A stretch of DNA of 64,000 bases from Alkalimonas delamerensis (GCF_030717955.1 NZ_JAUZVY010000004.1:275915-339914), one strand, 5' to 3'. Positions 36,060-45,530 are shown, counted from the first letter of the stretch. Notes: generated by a model from the sequence alone, not told the origin. A program made the numbers and translations.

Positions 36060-36989
36060 TCAGTTTTCCAGACTGATTGGATCCGACTCTTTCGCTTGCC
36101 CCTGCATGATAGAAATCTCAACCCGTCGATTGCGACGCCGGTTTAACTCAGTAGTGTTCGGTACCAGAGGTCGGGTATCGGCATAGCCGACCACCGCCAA
36201 CCGGTTCGGATCGAAACCGGGGGCCTTCAGCATCTCGGTCGCCACCGCCACCGCGCGTTTGGCCGATAAGTCCCAGTTGTTGTCGTGCAACTCGTCGCGG
36301 ATCACCGCATCATCGGTATGACCGGTTACGGTAATTTCACCAGGAATGTCGGCTAATAAGCCTCCAATTTGCTGAATGATGGGTTGAAAGCGTGGCTGCA
36401 AAAACGAAGAGCCGGATGGAAAGGAGCCATTTTCCCGGATGCGAATAATGATTTGCTGTCCAAGAGACTCCAGCTCAATGGCACCATCCAGGATTTGCTG
36501 CTCCATCTGATCGGCGATACGCTTGACCAGCTCATTGACTTCTTGTTGCTGGGCAGCGGCTTCGGCTTCACTTTCGGACACTTCGTCATCCATGCTGACC
36601 GACAAGCCGCCGGTCTGATCCTGTTGCTGCTCTTGCCGGCCACCGGCCGAGTCTTCTTCCCCAGCTTGGAACTCAATCATCTGCTGGGTGATTTCCATGG
36701 TTTGTTGTTGCAAGGTTTCAATCGGCGTTGGGTCAGGGCGTCCAGGACGAAACTCCAGCGCAATCACACTGGTGCCCTTGGGAATGTCTTCCACTTCAAT
36801 TTTATTTTGCACACCAAAAGCAAACTTCATCGAGCCGGCAATTTGTTTAAATTTCAGCACATCCATCTCTGAAAAGGCCAGCAACAAGACAAAGAAACAC
36901 ATCAAAAGTGCCATCAAATCCGCAAAGGTGCCCATGTAGGCTGGCAGACCTTTCGGAGGGCATTTACACTCTTCGGTCTCATCTCTCAT
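36060..36989 (-). CDS. pomB: Flagellar motor stator protein PomB (MotB family)
   Basis: This 309-residue stator subunit has one TM helix carrying the ion-binding aspartate, Asp24 in TFADLMALLMCFF, the same number as in Vibrio PomB. A Gln/Glu-rich linker (about 95-170) leads to a C-terminal OmpA-like peptidoglycan-binding domain (GHTDDAVI, NWDLSAKRAVAVA, NRRRNRRVEISIMQG). Similarity is to sodium-type PomB, including FSEMDVLKFKQIAGSMKFAF. The ATG at 36989 is used; a GTG one codon upstream is possible. It starts five bases after the pomA stop. Confidence 0.94.
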   Translation of the reverse strand: MRDETEECKCPPKGLPAYMGTFADLMALLMCFFVLLLAFSEMDVLKFKQIAGSMKFAFGVQNKIEVEDIPKGTSVIALEFRPGRPDPTPIETLQQQTMEITQQMIEFQAGEEDSAGGRQEQQQDQTGGLSVSMDDEVSESEAEAAAQQQEVNELVKRIADQMEQQILDGAIELESLGQQIIIRIRENGSFPSGSSFLQPRFQPIIQQIGGLLADIPGEITVTGHTDDAVIRDELHDNNWDLSAKRAVAVATEMLKAPGFDPNRLAVVGYADTRPLVPNTTELNRRRNRRVEISIMQGQAKESDPISLEN

Positions 36990-36994
36990 CACAT

Positions 36995-37765
36995 CTAACC
37001 TTCTTCGACCGCGACGTCCCGTTTTCCTTGCGCAATGTAATTACGCAGCAATCCTTCAATCACTTTCGGGTTTTGACCATCCTGAATGCCTAAAATTGCA
37101 TCCAGGATTAATTGGTTGTTTAATTTCTCCTGATCGTTGCGAAGCGCCAGCTTATCGGCAATGGGGATGGCAATGACATTGGCAATAAAGGCACCGTACA
37201 AGGTGGTCAGCAAAGCCACCGCCATCGCCGGCCCAATGGCTTTGGGATCATCCATATTCGACAGCATCGCCACCAGGCCAATTAGGGTCCCGATCATGCC
37301 CATCGCCGGCGCCACATCGCCTAAGCTACGAAAAATGCTGATGCCTTGTTCATGACGCTTTTCGGTCAGGCTGATGTCTTTCATCAGGGTGGCCCGAACC
37401 ACATCGCCATCATGGCCATCCACCAGCATATTGATGCCTTTTTGCATAAAGGGATTCGAGATCTCAGCTTCTTCCAGCGCCAGGAAGCCCCCTTTACGGG
37501 CCGAGTCTGCCAATTGCACCGCTTGCTCAATCAGCTCTTCGGCTTCTTCAATTTTGAACATAAAGGCTTTGACCACGACCTTGCCTGCGCCGAAAAATTG
37601 CCCCAATGGAAACTTGGTAATGACAACAAATAGAGAGCCGCCGACCACAATCAATATGGACACGACATCAGCAAACATGATGGGATCACCAGAGCTGGCC
37701 AGAATCATAGCCATGATCACAAAACCGATAGCGCCCACCAGACCTATGAGTGTTGCTAAATCCAC
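36995..37765 (-). CDS. pomA: Flagellar motor stator protein PomA (MotA family)
   Basis: This 256-residue inner-membrane protein has four TM helices. It begins at a GTG preceded by GGAG. Family motifs are MDLATLIGLVGAIGFVIMAM, the cytoplasmic loop with RSLGDVAPAMGMIGTLIGLV and the C-terminal ALLTTLYGAFIANVIAIPIADKL. With PomB it forms the torque-generating ion channel. The sequence style is that of sodium-type PomA and not the longer proton-type MotA (about 295 residues), suggesting a sodium-driven polar flagellum; this is an inference from similarity. It is divergent from xseB. Confidence 0.94.
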   Translation of the reverse strand: MDLATLIGLVGAIGFVIMAMILASSGDPIMFADVVSILIVVGGSLFVVITKFPLGQFFGAGKVVVKAFMFKIEEAEELIEQAVQLADSARKGGFLALEEAEISNPFMQKGINMLVDGHDGDVVRATLMKDISLTEKRHEQGISIFRSLGDVAPAMGMIGTLIGLVAMLSNMDDPKAIGPAMAVALLTTLYGAFIANVIAIPIADKLALRNDQEKLNNQLILDAILGIQDGQNPKVIEGLLRNYIAQGKRDVAVEEG

Positions 37766-37950
37766 ACCTGACTCCCCGCATTGGACAAATGATTGAGCAT
37801 TCTTGCTTTTATCTTAGCCGATAGCTGTTTATCGACAAAGTAAAACAAAGCTTAAATTCACTTTTGCAGTAAAAGCAGTTCAAAAGACGTGGTTGATTCG
37901 CCATAATAGCGACCTTAAGTGGCAAAGGCCTGGCCTGGTACGAGGAAAGC

Positions 37951-38199
37951 ATGTCGAAGAAAAAAAGCGATCTGAGTCAGTTTGAACAACAGCTGTCCGA
38001 GCTGGAACAGATTGTCCAGCAACTGGAGCAAGGCGATTTGTCGCTTGATGAGTCTTTGAAGCAGTTTGAACGTGGCATCCAGCTATCACGCCAGAGCCAA
38101 CAGCAACTGCAACAAGCGGAGCAGCGTGTCAGCCAACTGTTGCAAGACGGCAGTGACCAGCTGGTCCCTTTTGCCAATCAGGACGATGAACCGGCGTGA
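37951..38199 (+). CDS. xseB: Exodeoxyribonuclease VII small subunit
   Basis: This 82-residue helical protein matches XseB: FEQQLSELEQIVQQLEQGDLSLDESLKQFERGI is the core of the family (given here as one helix region, residues about 11-43). It is followed by a Gln-rich coiled coil. It joins several copies of itself to XseA to degrade single-stranded DNA. Its TGA stop overlaps the GTG start of ispA by four bases. It is the first gene of the xseB-ispA-dxs run, a common gammaproteobacterial order. Confidence 0.94.
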   Translation: MSKKKSDLSQFEQQLSELEQIVQQLEQGDLSLDESLKQFERGIQLSRQSQQQLQQAEQRVSQLLQDGSDQLVPFANQDDEPA

Positions 38200-39086
38200 A
38201 ACCAGCATTTCTAACGCAGGATCAAAACCGGGTTGAGCAGTTCCTGGAACAGACTTTGGGTCAACAAAGCAAGGCCGCCGCCTCTTTGCATCAAGCCATG
38301 CATTACAGTGTTTTGTTGGGTGGTAAGCGCATTCGTCCTTCGCTGCTTTACCGCTGTGGCTTGATGCTGGGCGCCTCTGTGCAGGATTTGGACGCACCAG
38401 CCGCCGCACTGGAAGCCATTCATTGCTACTCGCTGATTCACGACGACCTGCCAGCCATGGACAACGATGCACTGCGTCGTGGCAAGCCAACTTGCCACAT
38501 CGCCTTTGATGAGGCGACCGCTATTTTGGCAGGCGACGCCATTCAAAGCTTAAGCTTTGCTATCATCAGCCAACACAGCTATCAGCAGGTCTCACCGCAG
38601 CAAGTGTTGTCGATGGTGCAAAGGCTGGCTGAGGCCAGTGGTGTTGGCGGCATGTGCGCCGGGCAAGCCATTGATCTGGCGCACACCAATCACGACTATA
38701 CGGCAGAGACGCTCGAGCAGATGCACCGCCTTAAAACCGGGGCCTTAATTGAGTGTGCTATTGAGCTGGCCTGGCTCGCCAGTCCCGGCGAAAAACCAGC
38801 AGAACATTTGAGCGCCCTGCGTCGCTATGCCAGCTCTTTGGGCCTGGCATTTCAGGTTCAGGATGACATATTGGATATAGAAAGCGATACCCAGACACTG
38901 GGCAAACCCCAAGGCTCCGATCACCAAGCCAATAAAGCAACCTACCCGGCCTTGTTGGGGCTTGAAGGAGCCAAGCAAAAAGCACAGCAGCTGTATCAGG
39001 ATGCACTGGGCGCGCTTCAGCAACTCCCATATCCAACCCATGAATTACAAGCGCTGGCGCACTTTTTAATTGTGCGCAAGCATTAA
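38196..39086 (+). CDS. ispA: Farnesyl diphosphate synthase IspA
   Basis: This 296-residue all-helical prenyltransferase makes farnesyl diphosphate from IPP and DMAPP. The first Asp-rich motif is DDLPAMDND and the second is QDDILD. LGGKRIRPSLLY and GGMCAGQAIDL are also present. The start is a GTG overlapping the xseB stop, preceded by no separate spacer, which implies coupled translation. The product feeds quinone, undecaprenyl and heme O pathways. Confidence 0.95.
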   Translation: MKPAFLTQDQNRVEQFLEQTLGQQSKAAASLHQAMHYSVLLGGKRIRPSLLYRCGLMLGASVQDLDAPAAALEAIHCYSLIHDDLPAMDNDALRRGKPTCHIAFDEATAILAGDAIQSLSFAIISQHSYQQVSPQQVLSMVQRLAEASGVGGMCAGQAIDLAHTNHDYTAETLEQMHRLKTGALIECAIELAWLASPGEKPAEHLSALRRYASSLGLAFQVQDDILDIESDTQTLGKPQGSDHQANKATYPALLGLEGAKQKAQQLYQDALGALQQLPYPTHELQALAHFLIVRKH

Positions 39087-39101
39087 AACAAAGGCAGATG
39101 C

Positions 39102-40982
39102 ATGACCGTTGAGATAGACAACTACCCTTTGCTGGCTCAGGCCAACCTACCGCACGAGCTGCGGCAGATCCCGCAGGAACACTTGCCCAAACTGTGTCAT
39201 GAGCTGCGGGACTTTTTACTGAACAGTGTCAGTCAAAGCAGTGGCCATTTTGCCTCCGGTCTTGGCACGGTTGAATTAACCGTGGCCCTGCACTACGTCT
39301 ACAACACTCCCTTTGATCGACTGGTGTGGGATGTCGGCCATCAGGCCTATCCGCATAAAATCCTGACCGGAAGGCGCGACCGCATGAACAGCATCCGGCA
39401 AAAAGACGGCTTGCACCCTTTTCCTTTCCGTGAAGAAAGTGAGTACGACACCCTGAGTGTCGGGCACTCCAGTACCTCCATCAGCGCAGCTCTGGGCATG
39501 GCTTTGGCTGCTCAGGCTGAGCACAGCGGACGCCGGGTGGTTGCAGTCATTGGCGATGGTGCCATTACTGCAGGCATGGCCTTTGAAGCTTTAAATCATG
39601 CCGGTGAAACCAAGCCTGACATGCTGGTGATTCTAAACGACAACGACATGTCCATTTCCGAGAATGTCGGTGCTTTAAACAAATACTTCGCCCGAATTTT
39701 ATCCGGTAATTTTTACACCAACCTGCGGGAGGGCGGTAAAAAAATACTTAGTGGCGTTCCGCCCTTACACGAACTGGCCAGTCGGGCAGAAGAACACTTT
39801 AAGGGCATGGTGACTCCGGGCACTTTTTTTGAAGAACTCGGCTTCAATTACATCGGTCCTATTGACGGCCACGATGTGCTCAGTCTGACCGATACCATTC
39901 GCAATATGCGCGGTATGAAAGGGCCTCAGCTGCTGCACGTGGTCACCAAAAAAGGCAAAGGCTACCATCCGGCAGAGCAGGATCCTATCGGTTATCATGC
40001 GGTCTCCAAGTTTGATCCTAACAGCAGCAGCCTGCCGGCGAAAGCCGCTGGCAAGCCAAGCTTTTCCAATATTTTTGGCCGTTGGGCTTGTGATATGGCC
40101 GAACAGGATGAGCGCTTGCACGCCATTACCCCAGCCATGCGTGAAGGCTCTGATCTGGTTGCATTTTCCAAACGCTTTCCAAAACGCTATTACGATGTTG
40201 CCATCGCTGAGCAACATGCAGTCACCTTAGCGGCCGGCTTGGCCATTGAAGGCCTAAAACCTGTGGTCGCCATCTACTCGACCTTCTTGCAACGCGCTTA
40301 CGATCAATTGATCCACGATGTTGCCTTGCAAAACCTGGATGTGCTCTTTGCCATTGATCGGGCTGGTGTGGTCGGCCAGGATGGCCCAACGCATCAAGGT
40401 GCTTTTGACATCAGCTTTTTGCGCTGCATTCCCAATATGGTCCTGATGGCACCAGCCGATGAAGCCGAATGCCGGCAGATGCTCTACACCGGCTATCAGC
40501 ACCCCGGCCCCGCAGCGGTTCGTTACCCGCGCGGTCAGGGTTCAGGCATTGAGCCGGCCACAGACATGCAACTGTTGCCTCTGGGCAAAGGGCAGCCACT
40601 GCGCCAGGGCAACAAGATCGCGATTCTGGCCTTTGGTCCTTTGCTGCAGGCCTGCAAAGGCGTGGCAGAGACGCTGGATGCCAGCCTGGTCAATATGCGC
40701 TTTATCAAGCCATTGGATGAAACCTTGCTGCTGGAGCTTGCAGCCAGCCACGAGTTGCTGGTCACCGTGGAAGATGGAGCCGTTCAGGGGGGAGCGGGTT
40801 CAGCCGTCGCTGAAGTGCTGCTGGCCCGGCAACAACGGTGTGGCTTATTGACGCTGGGTTTACCGGACCAGTTTATAAAGCACGGCAGCCAGCAAGAAAT
40901 TTATCAGGAGTTAGGCTTGGACGAAGCCGGAATTTTGCGGCAGATCCAACAGCGCTTGTCGAACGACCCAGCGTATGCCTAA
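39102..40982 (+). CDS. dxs: 1-deoxy-D-xylulose-5-phosphate synthase Dxs
   Basis: This 626-residue thiamine-diphosphate enzyme condenses pyruvate and glyceraldehyde-3-phosphate in the first step of the MEP isoprenoid pathway. The ThDP/Mg motif is GDGAITAGMAFEALNHAG followed by LNDNDMSIS. The transketolase central domain has AIAEQHAVTLAAGLA and DRAGVVGQDGPTHQGAFD. The C-terminal transketolase domain is complete (VEDGAVQGGAGSAVAE). It starts 15 bases after ispA and completes the xseB-ispA-dxs operon. Confidence 0.97.
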   Translation: MTVEIDNYPLLAQANLPHELRQIPQEHLPKLCHELRDFLLNSVSQSSGHFASGLGTVELTVALHYVYNTPFDRLVWDVGHQAYPHKILTGRRDRMNSIRQKDGLHPFPFREESEYDTLSVGHSSTSISAALGMALAAQAEHSGRRVVAVIGDGAITAGMAFEALNHAGETKPDMLVILNDNDMSISENVGALNKYFARILSGNFYTNLREGGKKILSGVPPLHELASRAEEHFKGMVTPGTFFEELGFNYIGPIDGHDVLSLTDTIRNMRGMKGPQLLHVVTKKGKGYHPAEQDPIGYHAVSKFDPNSSSLPAKAAGKPSFSNIFGRWACDMAEQDERLHAITPAMREGSDLVAFSKRFPKRYYDVAIAEQHAVTLAAGLAIEGLKPVVAIYSTFLQRAYDQLIHDVALQNLDVLFAIDRAGVVGQDGPTHQGAFDISFLRCIPNMVLMAPADEAECRQMLYTGYQHPGPAAVRYPRGQGSGIEPATDMQLLPLGKGQPLRQGNKIAILAFGPLLQACKGVAETLDASLVNMRFIKPLDETLLLELAASHELLVTVEDGAVQGGAGSAVAEVLLARQQRCGLLTLGLPDQFIKHGSQQEIYQELGLDEAGILRQIQQRLSNDPAYA

Positions 40983-41004
40983 GTAACTTCAAGCTTGAAC
41001 AACC

Positions 41005-41032
41005 GCAGTCAGGGATCAACTGCCCTGACTGC
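41005..41032. terminator. Inverted repeat between convergent dxs and the propeller-GGDEF gene
   Basis: GCAGTCAGGG at 41005-41014 pairs with CCCTGACTGC at 41023-41032. The stem spans the stop codon of the minus-strand gene. There is no strong T tract, so termination efficiency is uncertain. Confidence 0.45.
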
Positions 41033-44000
41033 TCTCGCTACGCTGGATGCTGAAATGCGCCAGGCCTTCGGACAGCAACTGCTCGATTTGAGCCTCAATA
41101 TGGACCGACTCTTCAAACTCAAAAGCATCGACCTGCTCGTCAAATATCAGGGTTGCCACACCGTCTTTTCCTTCATGCTTGACCCGATACAAAGCCATTT
41201 CAGCCAATTGCAGGGACAACTCCCAGTTCATTAACTGTCCGCCAATTAATTGCAATGGAAAAACGGAATAGCCAATAGAGCAACTCAAATGAATGGATTG
41301 TCCATCCGGCAAGCTGTATTGGGTTTCACCGATCTGCGCATGCAGCTTCAGTGCAAAGTCCCACAACACATCCGTATGAATATCACGCAAGACCAGTAAA
41401 AACTCTTCACCGGCATAGCGTACCACATAATCCGAGCCACGGCTTTCACGCAGCAGCAACGCACTGATTTGTTGCAGCAAACTATCACCAGCACTTTGAC
41501 CATAGAGATCATTGATCGATTTAAACCCGTCCAGATCCAAATGGATTAAAGCAACGCACTTGCCTTGCTGTTGCAAACTCTGCCGGTTACGCTGGTAGTG
41601 CTCGATGTCTTTTGGCAGTTGCTCGAACAGGAAACGACGATTATGCAAGCCGGTCAAGGTATCCTTGTACACCAATTGTCCCAACCTGGCATTCAGGGCA
41701 TTCAATTGATTGTTGCTGTTTTCCAACTCTTGAGTTCGCTGCCGGACCAAGCGCGCCAGCTCTAACCGTTGCTGCACATTGTTACGTCGAATCAACCAGA
41801 AAACACCACCCAATATTAAACTGACCAAAGCAAACCAGAGTACCTGATAGATCCAGGTTTCATCAAAGCGCCGCGGTACCACCAACTCAACCTCACTGCT
41901 CAGCGCTTCGGCCCAGGATTGGTCCTGCTGCCGCACCTGCACCTCAAAGCGATACTGACCGGGCAGTAAATTGGTGTAAATGGCCTCACGTCGACTACCA
42001 ACCTGTTGCCAATGCTGATCAAAGCCATGCAAGCGATAACGAAAGTTCAGTGAAGGGGCATTAAAAAAATCCAATGCGGTATAGTGAATGCTCAGACTCC
42101 GATCATCCAGCGACAGCACCACCCGCTGTTTGCCCTCCAGCAAGTAACTGCGCTGGCCGGTTATTTGTTGCAGTACAGGACGAAAGTCCGGGTTAGACCG
42201 ACGCTGAAAGTAACGATCTATAGCCACCACACCTTGCAAGCTTGGAAACCAGAGCTGGTCTTGCCAGAGTGCAATTTTGGCGTGTCCCGCACCATTGCAG
42301 CAACGTCCAGGGGTGGTGCCCAGCTGACGCTGATAAGGCGTCAGCAACTGCTCCGCTTGAAAAGGCTCATGACGAAATTGCACCAAGGCTTCCAACGACA
42401 GCCGGAAAACACCTTTTAAGGTACTGAACCACAGTTGTTGCTCCGCGCCATCCATCAGCATGGCCACCACTGGACCATAAGGTAAGCCATTGCTGTTATC
42501 AAACTGACGCCATTGTGAGTCCGGGTAACGAATAAAGAGGCCATCGTCCAGAGTGCTGACCAATAAGGTTTCATCCGGCAACACCTGCAGTGCCAGAATG
42601 TAGCTGTTGTACAAAGGAGTGGCAATGCCCAAACGCTGCAAGCGGTTCTGTTGCAATTGATAGAGACCCCGGGTAGTGCCTATCACTTGGTACCAATCAC
42701 GATCCTGCAAGGTGGTGACATGACGGGATTCCAGTTCACGGTTAAAAGCAAAGGGCTGCAACCCCTGTTCTGCCAAGTAATGCAGGCCGGCAGAGCCACC
42801 AATCCAATGTCCTCCGGCCTTACGTGGCTGAATAAAGCGAACCGTACTGCCATTGAGCTCTGAAGCGAGCTGATTAAAGTCGCCCGTCTCTGGCGTAAAC
42901 TGATACAGACCACCGTCCATTGCTAACCACCAGGCATCCTGAGCAAAGTGCAGATCATGGATGGTTTGGGTACCCATTTTAGTCGAGTCCAGCAAAGTAT
43001 CAAACTGCCCCTGACTGTCGAGATACCCCAAACTGCTTTGGGTGGCGACAACCAAGCGTTGCTCCGGGCTCACCGCAATCGAGCGAACTACCGGATCCTG
43101 CTGCCCCTGTCCCACCATTCGCCGTACGTGCCCAGCAGAAGCCCGAAAAATGCCATTGCTGAAGCTTGCAAGCCAGATATTCTGATCTTTGTCTTCAAAG
43201 ATGTCATAAAACCAGGGGGCCGTGCCTAATTCTGCAGCCCCGATCTGTTGCCAGACCAGTCCCTGATGCCGTTGATGCAAGCGGCTGTAGCTGGAAATCC
43301 AGTCCGAACCCTGGCTGTCCCTGAAAATACGGTAAATGGCGGTGTAATCTTGCGGTAAATCTGGACAACGCACCACTTCACCCTGCTGGTTCAGCCGGTA
43401 AATGCCCTGGTCTGTGGCCAGTAATACCTGCTGCTCCAGCAAAGCGATGTCGTAGATGGGGTTTTGTTGCAGCTCAGTTGGCAACGAAAAAAACTGCAGC
43501 TCGTCCTGACGCAGATCGTAGCGAATCAGCTGCTCACTGGTCGTTAACCAGACCAGATGGCCCTGACTTCGCAACTGACGTACCGGCTGGCGCACCGCTG
43601 GCACCCGACTAACCTGGCCGGCTTTGATACGAAACAACTGCTCGGCAGCCACCCACAGCTCACCAGGCTGGACCTCAGCGATAGCCGTCACCTCGCTGAG
43701 AATATTGAAACGCTCAAAGCTCAGCTGCACCGGATCGAGCCGACTTAACCCTGCTTTGGTTCCAACCCAAAGCATGCCCTCACTATCCGTCAATAACTGA
43801 GTAATCGCATTGCTGGCCAACTGCCGGTGTTGTTGATGGGTAAAATTATCGAAGCGGTAACCATCGAAGCGACTCAGGCCATACAAGGTGCCCGCCCAGA
43901 TATAGCCTTGCTGATCCTGTGTCAGAGCCCGAACAGAGTTCGATGCCAGGCCGTTGGCAGTGTCCCAATGACGAATGTCGTAATCATGCAACGAGGGCTC

Positions 44001-44054
44001 CATCGCCTGAAGCGATGCACTGAACAAGACAACAAGCCAGCACCACTTCAGCAT
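41016..44054 (-). CDS. Beta-propeller sensor diguanylate cyclase
   Basis: This 1012-residue protein has a signal peptide (about 1-17), a periplasmic region made of two-component-regulator propeller repeats (about 25-640, such as QDQQGYIWAGTLYGLSRFDG), a Y_Y_Y domain (about 655-725), a TM helix (about 735-755), a coiled coil and a C-terminal GGDEF domain. The signature reads AGEEF at 881-885, with an RxxD I-site (RGSD, 872-875) five residues before it. The first Gly is changed to Ala, a variant found in some active enzymes, so activity is likely but not certain. The gene starts 12 bases after pgpA with its own GGGAG site. Confidence 0.9.
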   Translation of the reverse strand: MLKWCWLVVLFSASLQAMEPSLHDYDIRHWDTANGLASNSVRALTQDQQGYIWAGTLYGLSRFDGYRFDNFTHQQHRQLASNAITQLLTDSEGMLWVGTKAGLSRLDPVQLSFERFNILSEVTAIAEVQPGELWVAAEQLFRIKAGQVSRVPAVRQPVRQLRSQGHLVWLTTSEQLIRYDLRQDELQFFSLPTELQQNPIYDIALLEQQVLLATDQGIYRLNQQGEVVRCPDLPQDYTAIYRIFRDSQGSDWISSYSRLHQRHQGLVWQQIGAAELGTAPWFYDIFEDKDQNIWLASFSNGIFRASAGHVRRMVGQGQQDPVVRSIAVSPEQRLVVATQSSLGYLDSQGQFDTLLDSTKMGTQTIHDLHFAQDAWWLAMDGGLYQFTPETGDFNQLASELNGSTVRFIQPRKAGGHWIGGSAGLHYLAEQGLQPFAFNRELESRHVTTLQDRDWYQVIGTTRGLYQLQQNRLQRLGIATPLYNSYILALQVLPDETLLVSTLDDGLFIRYPDSQWRQFDNSNGLPYGPVVAMLMDGAEQQLWFSTLKGVFRLSLEALVQFRHEPFQAEQLLTPYQRQLGTTPGRCCNGAGHAKIALWQDQLWFPSLQGVVAIDRYFQRRSNPDFRPVLQQITGQRSYLLEGKQRVVLSLDDRSLSIHYTALDFFNAPSLNFRYRLHGFDQHWQQVGSRREAIYTNLLPGQYRFEVQVRQQDQSWAEALSSEVELVVPRRFDETWIYQVLWFALVSLILGGVFWLIRRNNVQQRLELARLVRQRTQELENSNNQLNALNARLGQLVYKDTLTGLHNRRFLFEQLPKDIEHYQRNRQSLQQQGKCVALIHLDLDGFKSINDLYGQSAGDSLLQQISALLLRESRGSDYVVRYAGEEFLLVLRDIHTDVLWDFALKLHAQIGETQYSLPDGQSIHLSCSIGYSVFPLQLIGGQLMNWELSLQLAEMALYRVKHEGKDGVATLIFDEQVDAFEFEESVHIEAQIEQLLSEGLAHFSIQRSESSQGS

Positions 44055-44066
44055 GATTACACTCCC

Positions 44067-44537
44067 TTAATACAACCACCAAATTAAAACGTGCAATACC
44101 GCACAGGCCATGAGACCGGCAACGATATCATCGAGCATTATGCCATGGCCGCCGCCGACCTGCTTATCCAGCCAGCGAATGGGCCATGGTTTTACAATAT
44201 CAAAGAAGCGAAACAACACAAAGCCCAGCAACAGATTAAGTGGGGTTAAGGGAACCAACAGCATAGTGACCGCCAGTCCGACCATTTCATCCCAGACAAT
44301 GGCACCGTGATCATGCACGCCGGCATCACGTGACGCCACTTCGCAGACATAAATACCCAAACCCCAGGCCAGCAGCACAATCAGCAGGTACCAGCCAACA
44401 GGCAACAGCAACAATAAGGCCACCAAAGGGACAGCAGCCAGGGTACCAAAGGTACCTGGTGCTTTGGGCGCCAGACCAGAACCAAAGCCCAACGCCAGCA
44501 AGTGCTGCCATTTTCGTAGATTAAAGGTGCCGTTCAT
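44067..44537 (-). CDS. pgpA: Phosphatidylglycerophosphatase A
   Basis: This 156-residue inner-membrane phosphatase makes phosphatidylglycerol from its phosphate. Motifs are GFGSGLAPKAPGTFGTL at the N-terminus, IVWDEMVG and the C-terminal RFFDIVKPWPIRWLD and GIMLDDIVAG. The start ATG overlaps the thiL stop (ATGA), the usual thiL-pgpA coupling. Confidence 0.96.
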   Translation of the reverse strand: MNGTFNLRKWQHLLALGFGSGLAPKAPGTFGTLAAVPLVALLLLLPVGWYLLIVLLAWGLGIYVCEVASRDAGVHDHGAIVWDEMVGLAVTMLLVPLTPLNLLLGFVLFRFFDIVKPWPIRWLDKQVGGGHGIMLDDIVAGLMACAVLHVLIWWLY

Positions 44538-45499
44538 GACTCAAAATGCTCAAAGCCACGGTGCTCATAAGCAAAAGGCTCTTGACCGGCTTTAAGCTCC
44601 AACTTACCTGCCGCACCCGTAATACGGCCAATGCAGGTCACTGGCACCCCATAGGGCGATAGCAGCACGTCCAACATGCTCTTTTTGTTTTCAGGCACGG
44701 TGAACAGCAGCTCATAATCCTCGCCACCCGATAGTGCCAGCGATAAGGCAGTGTTGCGATCGCAGCTGTCTTTTAGAGCTTGAGAAAGGGGCAGACGCTC
44801 CACATCCAGGCTGGCGCCAACGCCAGAGCGATGCATTAAATGCTGAATATCGGAATAGAGTCCATCGGACAAGTCCATCGCACTGTTGGCGACGGTCCGC
44901 AAAGCCTGGCCTATCGCCAGCCGGGCAGTTGGGTAGTGAAAGCGCTGCAAAATATGCGCCCGGTGCTTTTTGCTCACTTCCACCTGGCCCTGACAAAGCC
45001 GTAATCCGAGCCCGGCATCGCCTAAAGTGCCGGTGACGTAGATGTAGTCGCCAACTGCTGCGGTACGACGAGTCAGCATCTTGCCATGAGGGACCTGACC
45101 TTTCGCCACCACGGTGAAAGTCATAGGGCCGCGGGTGGTATCCCCCCCAACCAGCTGACAATCGTAATAATCCGCGGTTTCACTCAGGGCAGCGGCAAAC
45201 GCCTGCAACCAGGCATCCTCAACCTTCGGCAAGGTCATGGCCAGCGACAACCAGGCAGGCTCTGCCCCCATCGCGGCCAAATCACTGATGTTCACCGCCA
45301 CCAGCTTATGCCCTAAAGCTCTGGGATCCACATCCGGGAAAAAGTGTGTACCGGCGACCATGGTGTCGGTGGTTACCACCAAATCATAACCTTCGCGCAG
45401 TTGCAGCACTGCGCCATCATCACCAACGCCCAACAAGGTATCGGGACGGGCTCTGCCGGAGTTGGCAAAATAGCGCTGAATAACTTCGAATTCACCCAT
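44534..45499 (-). CDS. thiL: Thiamine-monophosphate kinase ThiL
   Basis: This 321-residue enzyme phosphorylates thiamine monophosphate to the active cofactor. ATP and metal-binding motifs are GVGDDGAVLQL, TTDTMVAGTHF, the LVGGDTTRGPMTFTV loop, MDLSDGLYSD and SGGEDYELLFT. It sits between nusB and pgpA. A terminator-like hairpin lies in the 35 bases separating it from nusB, so its supply of transcripts may be attenuated or come from read-through. Confidence 0.96.
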   Translation of the reverse strand: MGEFEVIQRYFANSGRARPDTLLGVGDDGAVLQLREGYDLVVTTDTMVAGTHFFPDVDPRALGHKLVAVNISDLAAMGAEPAWLSLAMTLPKVEDAWLQAFAAALSETADYYDCQLVGGDTTRGPMTFTVVAKGQVPHGKMLTRRTAAVGDYIYVTGTLGDAGLGLRLCQGQVEVSKKHRAHILQRFHYPTARLAIGQALRTVANSAMDLSDGLYSDIQHLMHRSGVGASLDVERLPLSQALKDSCDRNTALSLALSGGEDYELLFTVPENKKSMLDVLLSPYGVPVTCIGRITGAAGKLELKAGQEPFAYEHRGFEHFES

Positions 45500-45504
45500 T
45501 ACAG

Positions 45505-45530
45505 AAAAAGCCGGCTGCTTGAGCCGGCTG
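45505..45530 (-). terminator. Terminator-like hairpin between nusB and thiL
   Basis: The self-complementary octamer AGCCGGCT occurs at 45509-45516 and 45522-45529 with a five-base loop. On the minus strand the stem is followed by five T residues. It sits six bases before the thiL start codon, directly after the nusB stop. Confidence 0.7.

Noticed and set aside
36369..36872. Open frame of 167 codons antisense to pomB
   Set aside because: It is a shadow of the pomB linker and membrane region, with no ribosome-binding site and no family resemblance.
36995..37765. ExbB/TolQ-type proton channel
   Set aside because: Sequence motifs and the partner PomB with an OmpA-like domain fit flagellar stators, not ExbB/TolQ.
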